NCBI GenBank assembly: GCA_020698575.1
Contig: CM036248.1
Span: forward strand, 12,491,729 to 12,555,728
Direction: 5' to 3'
Length of the DNA: 64,000 nucleotides
DNA from: Bostrychus sinensis
Taxonomy: Eukaryota; Chordata; Actinopteri; Gobiiformes; Eleotridae
The translations under genes were made by a program, and so were the position numbers. This document shows, in pieces, positions 45,242 through 55,694 of the stretch. A model generated the notes under the pieces. That model was not told the DNA's origin. It saw only the letters and a list, made by a program, of their open reading frames with translations, and searched no databases. Position 1 is the stretch's first letter. Every line of letters starts with the position of its first letter.

Positions 45242-45440
45242 GGGGCAGCAGTAGCTCAGTTGCTAGAGACTAACTTAAAAGGTTGGCGGTTCGACCCCCG
45301 GTGTCGGCATTGCATACTGTTGTTGTGGGCAAGACACTTCCCCCACCTTGCCTGTATGAATAATGCACCAAATTGTAAAGCGACTTTTAGTGTCTGCAAA
45401 AGCGCTATATAAGACTAATGCATTATTGTTATCATTATTA
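45242..45440 (+). mobile_element. tRNA-derived SINE, family 2, short form, well preserved
   Basis: Head GGGGCAGCAGTAGCTCAGTT; A box from about 45252 and B box GGTTCGACCCCC at 45288-45299. Then GTTGTGGGCAAGACACTTC, CACCTTGCCTGTATGAATAA, GTCTGCAAAAGCGCTATATA, AGACTAATG and ATT-type units. It lacks the central body of the copies at 18706 and 50002. It abuts the hAT nest that begins at 45444. Confidence 0.85.
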
Positions 45441-45443
45441 GAC

Positions 45444-46054
45444 CTGGGCTATTCAGCTATATTTTTCTATGGGCCAAATTGCCATAAGGTTATTGGCCTG
45501 TGGGCTGGACATTCCCCTGCACTGCTGGCTTTTGCACCGCAATGTGTCCCAAATTGACGCATATGCAGTTTAGCAGTGGTGGGTTGTAACAAAGTAAAAG
45601 TACTTAGTTAGTTTACTTAAGTACAATTTTCATGTTTCTGTGCTTGGGTGAATTTTATGTCACTACATTTTAGAGCAAGTGTCTGTACTTTTTGTACTAC
45701 CACCACTACTTTTTTTGAATTGGTTGAAGTACAAAGTATTTTGAGGTTGGTATAAAATCATTAGTTTTTGCCATGTCCTCATTGTAGACACAGTACATAA
45801 AAGATGCAGTAAAGTAATCCTTAACTACAGGTTCAGTCTGTCCTTCAGTTTTCAGCCCAATTTTTTTTAGCAAAACCATTCACATTTAACAGATTCATTG
45901 GTTTATGAATCTGTGCAAAATACTTTTTTACTCATAAATACATTTGAAAGCGAGTGCATTTATACTTTTACTTAAGTAGAAATTTTCATGATTCTTTTAC
46001 TTTTACTTCAGTAAATCTTTGCTCATGTATCTGTACTTTTACTTAAATAAAACA

Positions 46055-46086
<32 letters not shown>

Positions 46087-46246
46087 AAAGAAAAAAAAAC
46101 TGTACTTCTTTCACCACTGCAGTTTAGTGGCTATTAAATGATTGGTTTATTATTTATGGGTAAAAGGGTCGAGGGCCTGTCCAACATAACTGATTATAAC
46201 TGATTGTCCGGTTCTGGCCCCTGGGTCGCTTGTTGAACAGCCCCAC
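45444..46246. mobile_element. Outer hAT-like element, split by a younger hAT
   Basis: Left end CTGGGCTATTCAGCTATATT and, inverted near 46246, GGGGCTGTTCAACAAGCGAC. Phrases GGGCCAAATTGCC and TTGGCCTGTGGGCTGG on the left and GGTTCTGGCCCCTGGGTCGC on the right fit a common fish hAT MITE. Flanks TATTAGAC and CACTAGAC agree at six of eight positions if the ends are set there. It is interrupted by the element at 45574-46119. Confidence 0.6.
45574..46119 (+). mobile_element. hAT MITE H1 with perfect 8-bp target duplication
   Basis: Ends are CAGTGGTGGGTTGTAAC and, inverted, CAGTGGTGAAAGAAGTACAG. CAGTTTAG at 45566-45573 is repeated exactly at 46120-46127. It aligns with the opposite-strand copy at 15872-16369. 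It holds many AAGTAC motifs, an A-rich run near 46074-46099, and no coding frame. Confidence 0.9.
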
Positions 46247-46813
46247 ACTAGACTCTAGCTCTCTGTGACCTGTAAAAAAAACCTGTATAAAATGAGTGCA
46301 TGAATAAATATATGAAATGTTCAATGGCGAAACTTGTTATTCCTCTTGTTCCACAATATAAAGGTAAAATATAATGTGTGATATGTGATAACTATGCTGA
46401 ATATCTTAAATAAAAATAATTATAATGTTTTATGCACTATTTAGTCATGCCAAAAAGCCAAAGTTTGTCTCTTACTGTCAGCCAATAAGGGAGCTGGAGA
46501 CTATAAGAAACATATCATCGCCTAAAAATATGACTATGTACTTCATCCTTAAGAAAGTGACATATGGAGGTGAAGATCCTTTATCTACCTCTAATAATAC
46601 AGCCTTGCTTTTCCCCTTTTGACACTGGGAGACACAAGTTTGCTTTTGGCAGCTCAGCGTCTGTGTTACCCTCTGTGGAATTAGTAAATGACAATAGCCT
46701 TGTACACAGAGCCATGCCATCACAGTTACACATATGAACACACAAAGACTGTGTGTAAGTGTGTCACTGGCCCACTGCTGTGTGCGTGCATGTGTGTGTG
46801 TGTGTGTTTAGGT
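46247..46813. other. No gene seen
   Basis: Unrecognised, with a short GT run near 46790-46808. Confidence 0.4.
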
Positions 46814-47127
46814 CTAAGTGGCAACACCAGGCAAACAGCCGCATACTCTAACTCCCTCCTTGCTTGTGGAGGCCCGGGGGGAGTTTGCAGGAATGGATTT
46901 GTCTATTAGCTCGTAAAGAACATTGCTCAGTGCCATATCGATCATCCGAGCTGTAACGTTTAGGGTCTTTAAGTTGTAGAGTTGATCTAGTGGTACACGG
47001 ACTCCCCTGGCTATTTTACCAGAGTGAGAGATGATCAACTTAACCCCGGTGCCGCGCTTGGCCAGAGGAAACGCTATAAACACGTCCGCCGGAGCCAGAA
47101 ACCCTTTTTATTGAACTGGCCGTTCCC
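46814..47127 (-). pseudogene. Unrecognised protein-like frame, possible broken exon
   Basis: The minus-strand frame from 47107 to 46814 has a natural amino-acid mix over its first 65 residues (for example FIAFPLAKRGTGVKLIISHS and LNVTARMIDMALSNVLYELI) in repeat-free DNA. Upstream, TTCCGCCTCCTCTGCAG ending at 47128 is a good splice-acceptor match, but an in-frame TAA at 47108-47110 lies between. A neighbouring frame runs from the acceptor without stops to the CGGCGG at 47087-47092, so a one-base loss there would explain the break. I see no clear donor and do not recognise the protein. A chance frame or a conserved non-coding element remain alternatives. Confidence 0.25.
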
Positions 47128-47329
47128 CTGTCCTGCAGAGGAGGCGGAAGAGCTACACACGGCAAAATGAGGGGCCAGGTGCCTTACTGCAACACGGTGC
47201 TGCTGCTGTTGTCTTTAATAGCTGTCTCATCACAGTTAGTCATGCAGGCTTCTTTTACTTGACAAGCTGTCAGGAAGCCTAGCCCCTGCCCTGTTTGTCC
47301 TAATAATGGACCTTTACAGTCCACTGATC

Positions 47330-47430
47330 CACGGGACGACCTATACCGGATGCTACGGCAGCGTGACTGAGGGCTGGAGTGTGATTGTGAGGAAAAGATA
47401 ATTTATTTTTTTCTTGCTTTTGCTGTAAAT
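47330..47430 (+). repeat. Local direct duplication C, copy 1 (left part)
   Basis: ACGGGACGACCTATACCGGA, TGCTACGG, GACTGAGGGCTGG, GATTGTGAGG and AAGATAAT align with 48879-48965. The continuation of this copy lies beyond the palindrome, at 47824-47870. Confidence 0.75.
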
Positions 47431-47823
47431 AGCTCAACAGTGACTGCCCACCTCTGGTCCTCTAAGTACATTTCCCATATATTTTCTCCATTGACTTTTC
47501 AATAAATCTGTACATAAAGAAATTAAAAGCCCAACCGAGGCTAATCAGCTATAGGGAAGCTCTTGACCATAACACATTTAATTTCAAACAAAAATTACCT
47601 TAAACTTGAAGAACAGATTAAATAAATATGTACCTTTGACTTTCAGTTTAAGATAATATTTATGATTGAAATTATGTGTTATGGTCATGAGCTGATTAGC
47701 CTCCGTCAAGTCTTTAAACTCCTAATAAACAGATTTTTATTTTATTTTATTTTTTTAAGTCAATGTAAAAAAAGAATAGGAAATGTACTTCCAGGACCAG
47801 AGGTGGGCGGTCACTGTTGAGCT
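47431..47823. mobile_element. 393-bp palindromic (foldback) MITE
   Basis: The arms start AGCTCAACAGTGACTGCCCA and, inverted from 47823, AGCTCAACAGTGACCGCCCA. They continue together through CCTCTGGTCC, AAGTACATTTCC, GAGGCTAATCAGCT and GACCATAACACAT to a loop around 47593-47652. The arms are about 170 bases and imperfect. No frame is present. The flanks do not show a clear target duplication. It interrupts copy 1 of duplication C, of which copy 2 (48873-49025) lacks the element. Confidence 0.88.
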
Positions 47824-47870
47824 CCATAAACACATTTGCCCCCTCCTCTATTCTCATCTCTCTAAGTGTT
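47824..47870 (+). repeat. Local direct duplication C, copy 1 (right part)
   Basis: CATAAACACATTTGCCCCCT and CCTCTATTCTCATC align with 48990-49025 (ATAAACACTTTGGCCCCTCC, TCTATCCTCATG). Confidence 0.7.
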
Positions 47871-48119
47871 AGCCTTGCAGATTGTAGGCATCCATACCTG
47901 ACCTTTTGCATCAAGGATCTACTTCACATGTGACCCAACAGAAAACTAGAAAATAAAAATAAAACTGAATAAAACAAAAAGCATTTAAAGTTGATAATTG
48001 TGCTGGTAATCAGTAATTTAATATTTTGATTGTTCATTTCAGTCATTAAACAAACAAAGCAAAACAAATAAATACTGTAACTTGAATAAACAAGAGCAAA
48101 AAGAAGAATAAATATGTTT
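47871..48119. other. No gene seen
   Basis: AT-rich, A-rich spacer. Confidence 0.4.
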
Positions 48120-48335
48120 ATTTTGTCTGCACTCTAAAACATTTCTACACAATGCACTTTTGTACTGCTGTGTCACATTTTGTGCATTGTTTTTTATGTG
48201 TCTGTGTGTGTTTTATTAGGTTTTATAACTAGCTTACTTTGTCTTAGCGTCCTGTTTCATGCCCTGCTATCAACATGCCTTTAATAACCCCTCGGGGACA
48301 AATTACATTTTTAATTAAATTGAATTAAATTGATA
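48120..48335 (+). mobile_element. LINE 3' end fragment
   Basis: T-rich, non-coding sequence ends CCCCTCGGGGACAAATTACA and then AATTAAATTGAATTAAATTG. This is the usual fish LINE ending with short ATTGA-type units. 5'-truncated; clade not assigned. Confidence 0.55.
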
Positions 48336-48375
48336 GTGTATAAAACAAATGCAAGAACAAAAGAATAAAAAAGGC

Positions 48376-48437
48376 ATACTGTAGTTGTGTCCCTGGGCAA
48401 GACACTTCACCCACATTGCCTACTCCAATCATGTATG

Positions 48438-48440
<3 letters not shown>
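48376..48440 (+). mobile_element. SINE family 2, central fragment
   Basis: TACTGTAGTTGTGTCCCTGG, GCAAGACACTTCACCCAC and ATTGCCTACTCCAAT, directly followed by an AAT microsatellite. Confidence 0.65.
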
Positions 48441-48489
<49 letters not shown>

Positions 48490-48490
48490 G
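48441..48490. repeat. AAT microsatellite
   Basis: About 16 perfect AAT units between a SINE fragment and a worn LINE-like tail (48491-48640, ACAAAGTTACAAAGTGTTTT). Confidence 0.97.
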
Positions 48491-48644
48491 ACACATTTCA
48501 AAACAAAGTTACAAAGTGTTTTACATATTAAAAAACAAAACAAAAAACAAAACAAGCTAATTTAAAAATGCAATTCTGTAAAAGCAAGTTTTCAATTTAG
48601 AATTAAAGGCAGATACCAAATTTGACAACCAAAGCTAAGGCAGA

Positions 48645-48790
48645 CCTAAGTATGGGGCTAATTGCATCAGGAAGGGCATCCGGTGTAAAAAAATAACAAA
48701 AAACTACGAAATCAATGTGTGACTGGTTCTGAACTGCAACCCCCAATGAAACAGGGAACAACCAAAAGACAAAAAAAATATATAAAGAAT
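48645..48790 (+). mobile_element. R-family repeat, diverged
   Basis: CTAATTGCATCAGGAAGGGC, ATCCGGTGTAAAAA and GACTGGTTCTGAACTGCAAC, then GGGAACAACCAAAAGAC. The start of the family unit is worn. Confidence 0.62.
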
Positions 48791-48872
48791 AAAAGGGAGC
48801 AGATATTAAGAAAGAAATGGATCTGTAATTGTATTCTGCAGTCTTTACGTCCTATGTAAAGTCTCTGTGGGG

Positions 48873-49025
48873 GACATTAACGGGACGACCTACCAGATGC
48901 TACGGTGCTTTGATTGAGGGCTTGTTTGTGTTTGTGAGAAAAAAAAAAGAAAAGAAGATAATGTATTTTCTTTTCCTTCTTTCCGTTTCTCTGTATAAAC
49001 ACTTTGGCCCCTCCTCTATCCTCAT
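48873..49025 (+). repeat. Local direct duplication C, copy 2 (without palindrome)
   Basis: CGGGACGACCTACCAGATGC, TACGG, GATTGAGGGCTTG, AGATAATGTATTT and TATAAACACTTTGGCCCCTC run colinearly with copy 1 but without the 393-bp element, so it acts as an approximate empty site. Confidence 0.75.
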
Positions 49026-50001
49026 GTCGCTGCCATGGCAACAGTCATCAAATCTGAACATCAGCTTTCATCTCAGGCCGTCCACCGCTGCCTACGGGCT
49101 GTCTGTATACATAAACCTCCACACAGAAACATCAATGCGTTCGGTCAATATCCGCCATGTTATTAAGTATATCTGCAACCTGTACGATTTGTCCGTCACC
49201 TACGCAGCGCAAGGAGGTGATTTTGTTAATAAACAACCAAAAAGTACGAACACAGAAATGTTTTTTTTTTTTTGTTTTTTTTGTATTCAGCTAGAAGCAC
49301 TGTCGGAGTATTTAAATGAGCCGAGAGCGTGGTGAGTGGCACATGAATAAGCTCACAGCAGAGAGGAACAATAGCTGAGAGACTGTACTGAGAGATTAGT
49401 GCGTATCTGAGTGTTGTGTGTGTGTGTGTGTACGCCAGGGGGGAAGAAGTACAGGAGGGGGCGAGGGACACAAAGGTTGGCTGTTTGGTCAAATGCACTC
49501 AGATGCCCACACATGCTCCGAGCGTGTTGTGTCCGCTGAGTAAACGGTCAGTGGGGTATTTGTTTGGTGAGGGATTTGGGAAATTGCCACCGTGACGTGA
49601 ATTTCATTTTTCTTTTCTTTTTTTTCTTTTTTTTGAAACCTTAGGGAAACTATATTAACCTTTGCATTAACTTGATAAGTAAAGAAAATATATGTAAAAA
49701 TCTGATTGTGGAAATCCAGTGTTTTATCTGCGCAGTTTGATGTCCTTTGACAGTTTCATGTGTAAATAAATGGGTAAATATAAATTACATGTAGATAGGC
49801 TGATGCTTCATGTTTTAAGAAACTGGAAGACTAAAAACTCTAAAAAAATAAATGAAAAAATGCTATATATAGAACATTAAAAGTTGGTGATCGAGATAAC
49901 CAGCAGTAAAAATGTTCAAATCACTTTCTCAGCCTAACACTGCAGTTTCAAATGACAAGAGGTAGCTGCCTCTTGGCATGAACAACATTTTATTTTAAAG
50001 A
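49026..50001. other. No gene seen
   Basis: Single-copy-looking; a GT run at 49415-49431 and T-rich tracts at 49261 and 49615. The frame from 48829 ends in T-rich sequence and is not recognised. Confidence 0.42.
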
Positions 50002-50167
50002 GGGGCAGGGTGGCAGTAGCTCAGTAGGTAGAGCCATTTGCTCACTAACCGGGAGGTTGGCAGATTGATCCCCGCTACCAACATTGCATAGACACGCCTT
50101 GCTTATGTATGACTGACTGAGTGATTATGAGTTTGGTGGTGGTCGGAGGAGGCCATAGGTGCAGATT
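50002..50167 (+). mobile_element. SINE family 2, 5' half
   Basis: Head with A box TAGCTCAGTAGGTAGAGC (50017-50034) and worn B box GATTGATCCCC. It stops at GGCCATAGGTGCAGATT, where a LINE follows. The other half resumes at 50674. Confidence 0.8.
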
Positions 50168-50613
50168 AACATGGACTTACACTGGCTGTCCATCAGTTTT
50201 AGGATTAATTTTAAGATTTTACTTGTTACTTTTAAAGCCCTTCATGGTCTGGCCTGTGGGTACAAAGCAGAACTACTGTCCCCCGTGAACCGGTGCACAG
50301 CCTGAGGTCCTGAGGCAGAAACCTCCTGACTGTTCCCAGTTCTAGACTGAAGACCAGAGGAGACCGGGCATGCTCTGTTCAGGCTCCCCGGCTGTGGGAC
50401 GACCTGGCTGGCTAACTCTGTAGCATCATTTAAATCCCTTTTAAAGACTTATTTTTTTATAGAAAAGCCCTTTTATAATCCTGTTTTTGTTGCATTTATT
50501 AATTAAATAATTTATTGTACATTTTAAGTTTTATTGGGCCCTTGACTATGCTGCACTTGAGTCTGATTTTAAGTTTGTTTTATCATCTTGTGTGATTTTA
50601 ATTTACCTGTCTT

Positions 50614-50673
<60 letters not shown>
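50168..50673 (+). mobile_element. 5'-truncated L2/CR1-like LINE inserted in a SINE
   Basis: Starts inside the ORF2 C terminus. Codons near 50180-50450 give phrases such as LHWLSISF, FKALHGLACG and RPGMLCSGSP-like residues, corresponding to the family order LHWLPV, FKALHGLAP, RAFS-APRLW. Frames are broken. After a T/A-rich 3' region it ends in ATT repeats (50615-50672). ATT-type tails are usual for L2/CR1 elements. Confidence 0.75.
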
Positions 50674-50674
<1 letters not shown>

Positions 50675-50868
50675 AGCCACATCTCAGTCAGTCTGCCCCA
50701 GGACATCTGTGACTCAGGAGTGAATAAATAATACACCTAATTCAAAAGCGACTTTGAGTGTCTAGAAAAGCACTATATAAGGCTGATTGTTATTATTATG
50801 ATTATTATGATTATTGTAATTATTATTGTTATTATTATTATTATTGTTGTTATTATTATTATTATTAC
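50674..50868 (+). mobile_element. SINE family 2, 3' half and ATT tail
   Basis: CAGCCACATCTCAGTCAGTC, TGCCCCAGGACATCTGTGAC, AATACACCTAATTCAAAAGC, GACTTTGAGTGTCTAGAAAA and GCACTATATAAGGCTGATTG continue the copy begun at 50002. It ends in degenerate ATT units to 50868. Confidence 0.8.
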
Positions 50869-51994
50869 TGCAGCCTTTTCTATGTGACACCTGTTTCTCT
50901 ATTGTCTCTTTCTTTAACTAAATGTGACTCTTGCTGTGAATGCCTTATACGTGCTTGCTGTTTTTAATCTTTCTTCTTGTATCAATGGTTTGTGTCTCTA
51001 CTGACGGGCTTTGGGAGACAGGGTTGAATTTTCATTCATTTGAGGTGTATCCATAAAGACAGCAGACAGACAAAAGCCATTGTCATCAGGCCTTTTAAAC
51101 AATAATGGATAAAGAAAAGCAAAATAGGCACGTTGCAGGACCTTTATACGCCGCACAATAACATACTTATTGTGCTTGAATGGGTGCTGTCGCTAAGCAA
51201 GCTGCTCACGTGAAAGCCGCTCCTGTGGATAACGAAGCTACAGGTTCATTGTTATTCTGATAATCATAATTGTCATCTGCATAGGGATTTGAATACATGC
51301 GCTGAGAGGACACCAGCCATAGTAATGACAGTGTAGTGCATTCTGTGCCATTAACAATCGCTGCCATTTTAGTTTAAGTGCTCACAGGCCGCTCCTCCGT
51401 CACTGCCACGGAGATACTGCTGCCATCACTGCCACTGAAGGCTGCCACTACGGCTGCGGTGCCAATAGTGAAGCCTGTTAGGTGGCACAGTGCCCCGGGC
51501 CTGTCAGACCTCCACAGTGCGTACACCACCTGTCATTATCAGCTCTCAGTCCTGGCAGCTCCGGACAACTAATGGTCCACTGGGTCTCACCCAACAATCT
51601 GCTGACCAGCGAGGGCTGCCGGTGCACGCCTACGCACACATATGAGGCACGTGCACGGGCACAGGGGCGCGCACGTGAGTTCAGACGGGCAGCGTGTCGC
51701 GGGGAGGATTTGGATGGCGTGCTGTATACAAGCCATATTTATTTTCAACCTCGTCTCTGAAAATTTGCATTGCAGTTTAGCATTGCAAATTAGTAAAATA
51801 TACTCACTAATATTGACTCTAGCACAAATATACCCATAACATCTGTATCTGAAATATTTGCATACAGTTTTTTTCTCAGTACTGTTGTTGCCTCCATTTA
51901 TTTCAGCAAATTAATATCGTTCAGTGCATTTGTTTTACTGCCACTGGTAACAATTTAACGCCAATTCAACATTAACAACAGTAACATAAGGTAA
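50869..51994. other. Single-copy block, no gene seen
   Basis: GC-rich with CpG around 51380-51720. The 92-residue frame at 51482 has no recognised feature. Confidence 0.42.
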
Positions 51995-52309
51995 TTAACT
52001 CAGAGATTCCCTATTATGCTAAAATTACTTTTTTGAGCTTTGCACACATTCAGTTACAATGCCATCCTTAGGGCTCAAGCCAATATATGTTGCCCTTTCT
52101 GCTTATTTTTTTATGGTAAGAAACCCTCCACATCATTTTAGACTTTATTATGCAAGATTAAAAGTTCAAAAATAATGCTTTAAATGCACACACACAAACT
52201 ATACTATACTTCAGACAGAGAAGATGTATATAATGAACAACAAGTTACTAAATACCACAAATAGACAAAAGCTTTACATTGTCTTTTAAACACTTTATAG
52301 TGCCTTTAA
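51995..52309 (+). mobile_element. TTAA-bounded MITE, M-like
   Basis: TTAA at 51995-51998 and 52306-52309. The left interior CCCTATTATGCTAAAATTAC, then TTTTTGAGCTTTGC, matches the M-family start. The right end is CTTTATAGTGCC before TTAA. The interior is diverged. Confidence 0.6.
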
Positions 52310-53648
52310 GCCAAAAGCAAGAATAGATGGGATGGGGGCACTGGGGTCCCTCTATAGGCCACAAAACACTGAAAATAAAATGAACCCTGAAGCCAAATAA
52401 ATAAATAAACATTAAGCACCAATGAGTAACTTTTTAATAAAAACAAACAGCAGCCGTTTGTGACTCTTGGGGCTTGAAGAAACATAAAATCCAATTATTG
52501 CACTAAATGTTGTTATCTGACACTTCAGGATAAGGGGGGCTTATACACACACTTGCAATCCCCTTGCTATCTAATTAAAAGTCAAAATACCTGTTTGAAT
52601 CACGTCCTAAAAATGGAAAAAATGAAAAAAGAAAAGAAAAATCCTGAAAATCTCGCTCCCATTGGAAAACTAATCCACCTGTTGCACTATCACTCCATCA
52701 CCTCTTTGTATCCTATCTCGGGTTTTGTGCTGAATTAAAAAGCAACACAAAACCTGAATCTGGCCAGGATTTTTGTCTAATGACGTCTCGTTAATATCCT
52801 GTGCCTTTTTCTTGCCAGCGCGGCTTTCTTTTGCCGTCTTGCTATCTTCTTCTTCTGTGTGGCCCGTGCTTTGTCTTTCCTTGTTGCTCATTAAATGCTA
52901 AGGTCACTTTTTCTCGGGCACTCTGAACCGCTTTTGTCTCCACGCCCTTTCTAACCTTCTTCGCACACATTTTCTTTCTCGACACGGCTTCGGTCGGAAA
53001 AACTTGACGGCGAAAAACTTTCGGCCATCATTACAGAGAAATAATGGAGCGTGCTTATGAAGGATGTGGAGGAACCTTTCTGACATTGCGGCGGTCCCCT
53101 AGGCTCTCCAACAACCTAGTTTACGGCAACCATGTAACACTTACGTCTAACATTCATGCTTGTCTTATTTCCAGGCAAGGACAACAGCAAAATGCTATTT
53201 TAATGACTTTATTTGAAGGTCTAATGGTTGGAAATTTAGTCAGGAACAACGCGGCTCATTTAGTGTTGGAAAGAAGAGGAAGTGGTACAAGTGAAGTTTT
53301 ATATTCCACAAAATTCAAAGGTCGTCTCTTGTTCTTTTCGATGTTTCACTAGTTTTAGCGAGTGAGGTAATTGTTGTTTGTATAAAGGGTTTGAGAAGTT
53401 CCAGGGCCAAAAGCCATGGGCGTTTTTTTTTTTTTTTTCTTTGAATTACACAGCCAGGTAAGAATAATAGAAAATGGGCTTAAAAAGAGAGCAAATAACT
53501 GGAATAAGCCAAGGACACAGCAAAGAAGCTTTGCCACAATTAACCAGGATTTTTTAAAAGTGGACCTAACCAGTAGAGACAGTGTGGATTTAGTTTCTGG
53601 CTTTTTCTTTCATTAGAGGTAGTTACACAGACATGAAAAAGGCACATT
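52310..53648. other. Single-copy block, no gene seen
   Basis: GC-balanced at 52780-53350. A 102-residue plus frame (53044-53352) is unrecognised and contains a splice-acceptor-like TTATTTCCAG at 53165-53174, too weak to support an exon. Confidence 0.42.
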
Positions 53649-53672
53649 AAAAAAAAAAAAAAAAAAAAAAAA
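53649..53672. repeat. A homopolymer
   Basis: About 24 A bases with further A-rich sequence after it; no retroposon body recognised upstream. Confidence 0.93.
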
Positions 53673-53887
53673 TTCAAAAAAAAAGAAACGTCAGAAAACT
53701 TCAAAGTCATACAGATTTAGTACAGACCGAATAAAATAATTCTAGCATCTATTAATTGTGAGGATATTGTTTACAGTAATAAAAATATATATATATATTC
53801 AAATGCTTTGCAGTCAGAAAATACACGCTTAAAATATTTTACTCTGTGTTCTGAATCTATACAACATACTATTTTTTTGGGGGGGGG

Positions 53888-54050
53888 CCCTTTCTTAGGC
53901 TTTTTATTAGACAGTAGACAGAGAGGCGACAGGAACCATGGGGGAGAGAGGGTAAGACCTTCTGCAACGTGTCGGAGCCCATACTCGAAGCCGAAGCCGA
54001 GGCAGGATGTAGTTGCCCTGTGTATGCGCCACTGCTCTATCAACTGAGGC
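53888..54050 (-). mobile_element. tRNA-derived SINE, family 1 (minus strand)
   Basis: The minus strand shows GCCTCAGTTGATAGAGCAGT (A box), GGCTTCGAGTATGGGCTCCG (B box), CCATGGTTCCTGTCGCC and CTAATAAAAAGCCTAAGAAA (tail). It aligns with 1437-1591 over its whole length. Confidence 0.78.
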
Positions 54051-54279
54051 ATTCAGGAGCGTAACATCAGGCAGGGCAGCTGCACTGGGGCCCAGGACAT
54101 GAGGGGGGCCCATTAAGAGTCCTGGGATGTGTTCAGTCTAGGCAGTGCACAGCAGGCATAATGCCATTTAAATACAAGCTTTTCCATATGATTAAAAAAT
54201 ATGTCTGATGTGCATACTTCCTTCACATTTTTTACTTAATGCTGATAAAGTTTAGTGGAACAAAAATGAACATCTACCA

Positions 54280-54628
54280 TATTTTCTGGACTATATGTCA
54301 CACTTTTTTTCATAGTTTTGCTGGTCCTGCGACTTATAGTCAATTGTGACTTATATATCAAATTTAACATGACACAAGGAGTAAACTTCCTTACCAGTAA
54401 CTTTCTTCTGGCTTGCTGGCTTGTTATGTTAATTTAGTCTATTCAGCCTCCCAGGTTTGTTCTTTATGTTGTTGTGTAGCTGAATAACTGTTACGTTAAC
54501 ATACTGGACACCTATTCAGCCTGTTGTTGTGTGCTGTGTGCTATTGTTTTCCTTTCCTTTCTAAATGAAAAATCTGTTCTTTGTCTTGGATTTTGTGAAA
54601 TAAATGCAACTTATAGTCCAGTGCGACT

Positions 54629-54630
<2 letters not shown>
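54280..54630 (+). mobile_element. MITE with CGACTTATAGTC modules
   Basis: ACCATATTTTCTGGACTATA, then CTGCGACTTATAGTC, TGACTTATATATC and CAACTTATAGTCCAGTGCGA belong to a very common fish element beginning 'ccgtattttccggactataag'. The right part runs into the AAT tract. Transposon superfamily not assigned. Confidence 0.55.
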
Positions 54631-54891
<261 letters not shown>

Positions 54892-55269
54892 ACTTTGTAA
54901 CTTAAAAGTATGAGATATGGATGTATAGACTTCCTGCAGCGAACAACCTCGAGACAGGTATCAGACTCTGGTCACTTCAGTATATGGTGCACACTGTACC
55001 AGGTGAGCCACCGAGGGGATAAACAAACCACAGATCTCCACTGACGCTGATGAAAAGTTACAAAACTAAACTTGTGCTTGGTAATGATGGGCTGCCAACA
55101 AGGCAGATGAGCCTTTCACCCAAATGTGACAAGTGTAAAACAAAATCTGAAGAGAAAATAATGTCTCACTAACGGATATCAAAAGCCTGACTGGGACACA
55201 TGGCAATTTAGGCAAATAATTTAGCAATGCTAGCGGTGATAGCTCCAGCTACAATGGGAGCTACTCTTT
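54892..55269. other. No gene seen
   Basis: Unrecognised single-copy-looking sequence. Confidence 0.4.
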
Positions 55270-55362
55270 GTGCTGGTCCCAGGCCTGGATAAGTGAAGAG
55301 GAGGAGGGAGATGATTTGTTGTGGAGAGCCCAGAAGGGAAAAGTCAAAAGGAAAGGAGATTT
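55270..55362 (+). mobile_element. R-family repeat, internally deleted
   Basis: GTGCTGGTCCCAGGCCTGGA, TAAGTGAAGAGG, GATGATTTGTTGTGGAGAGC and AAAAGTCAAAAGGAAAGG. The family's middle third is missing. Confidence 0.65.
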
Positions 55363-55589
55363 AATGGCAGCTTTGGAAAGAGTCTGATCCTATGTCCCAT
55401 TGTACATCTATAATCTCTTTAGAAAGGACACGACTTAAGAGACTGATCCTAAAAAAAAAATAGATTAACAGATTAAAAAAAATAAAAAAATCTTGCATGT
55501 GTAGTTTTAAAACATAGAACTAAACAAGCCAGGGTCTCAGCTAATAAGAACTGCAGCAGTATCTTACAAATACAGGCAGAGCACATACT

Positions 55590-55694
55590 TGTGTCAAAAA
55601 AATAATGAAGAAAAATAATTTTGGCTCAGTAAAAACCGAGTCACCTTAAATGAATCAATAATGAAATTGGGTTGAGACCAGTTGAGAAACACTG
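55590..55694 (-). mobile_element. hAT-like terminal fragment (CAGTGTTTCTCAACTGG, minus strand)
   Basis: Inverted from 55694 it begins CAGTGTTTCTCAACTGGTCT and continues GACTCGGTTTTTACTGAGCC, a common fish hAT end. The other terminus is not visible. Confidence 0.5.

Noticed and set aside
45242..45310. tRNA gene
   Set aside because: A and B boxes are present but no acceptor stem pairs, and the head is joined to a SINE body found elsewhere.
53044..53352. 102-residue plus frame in GC-balanced DNA
   Set aside because: No motif, no splice support beyond a weak acceptor-like site, and an ordinary length for chance.
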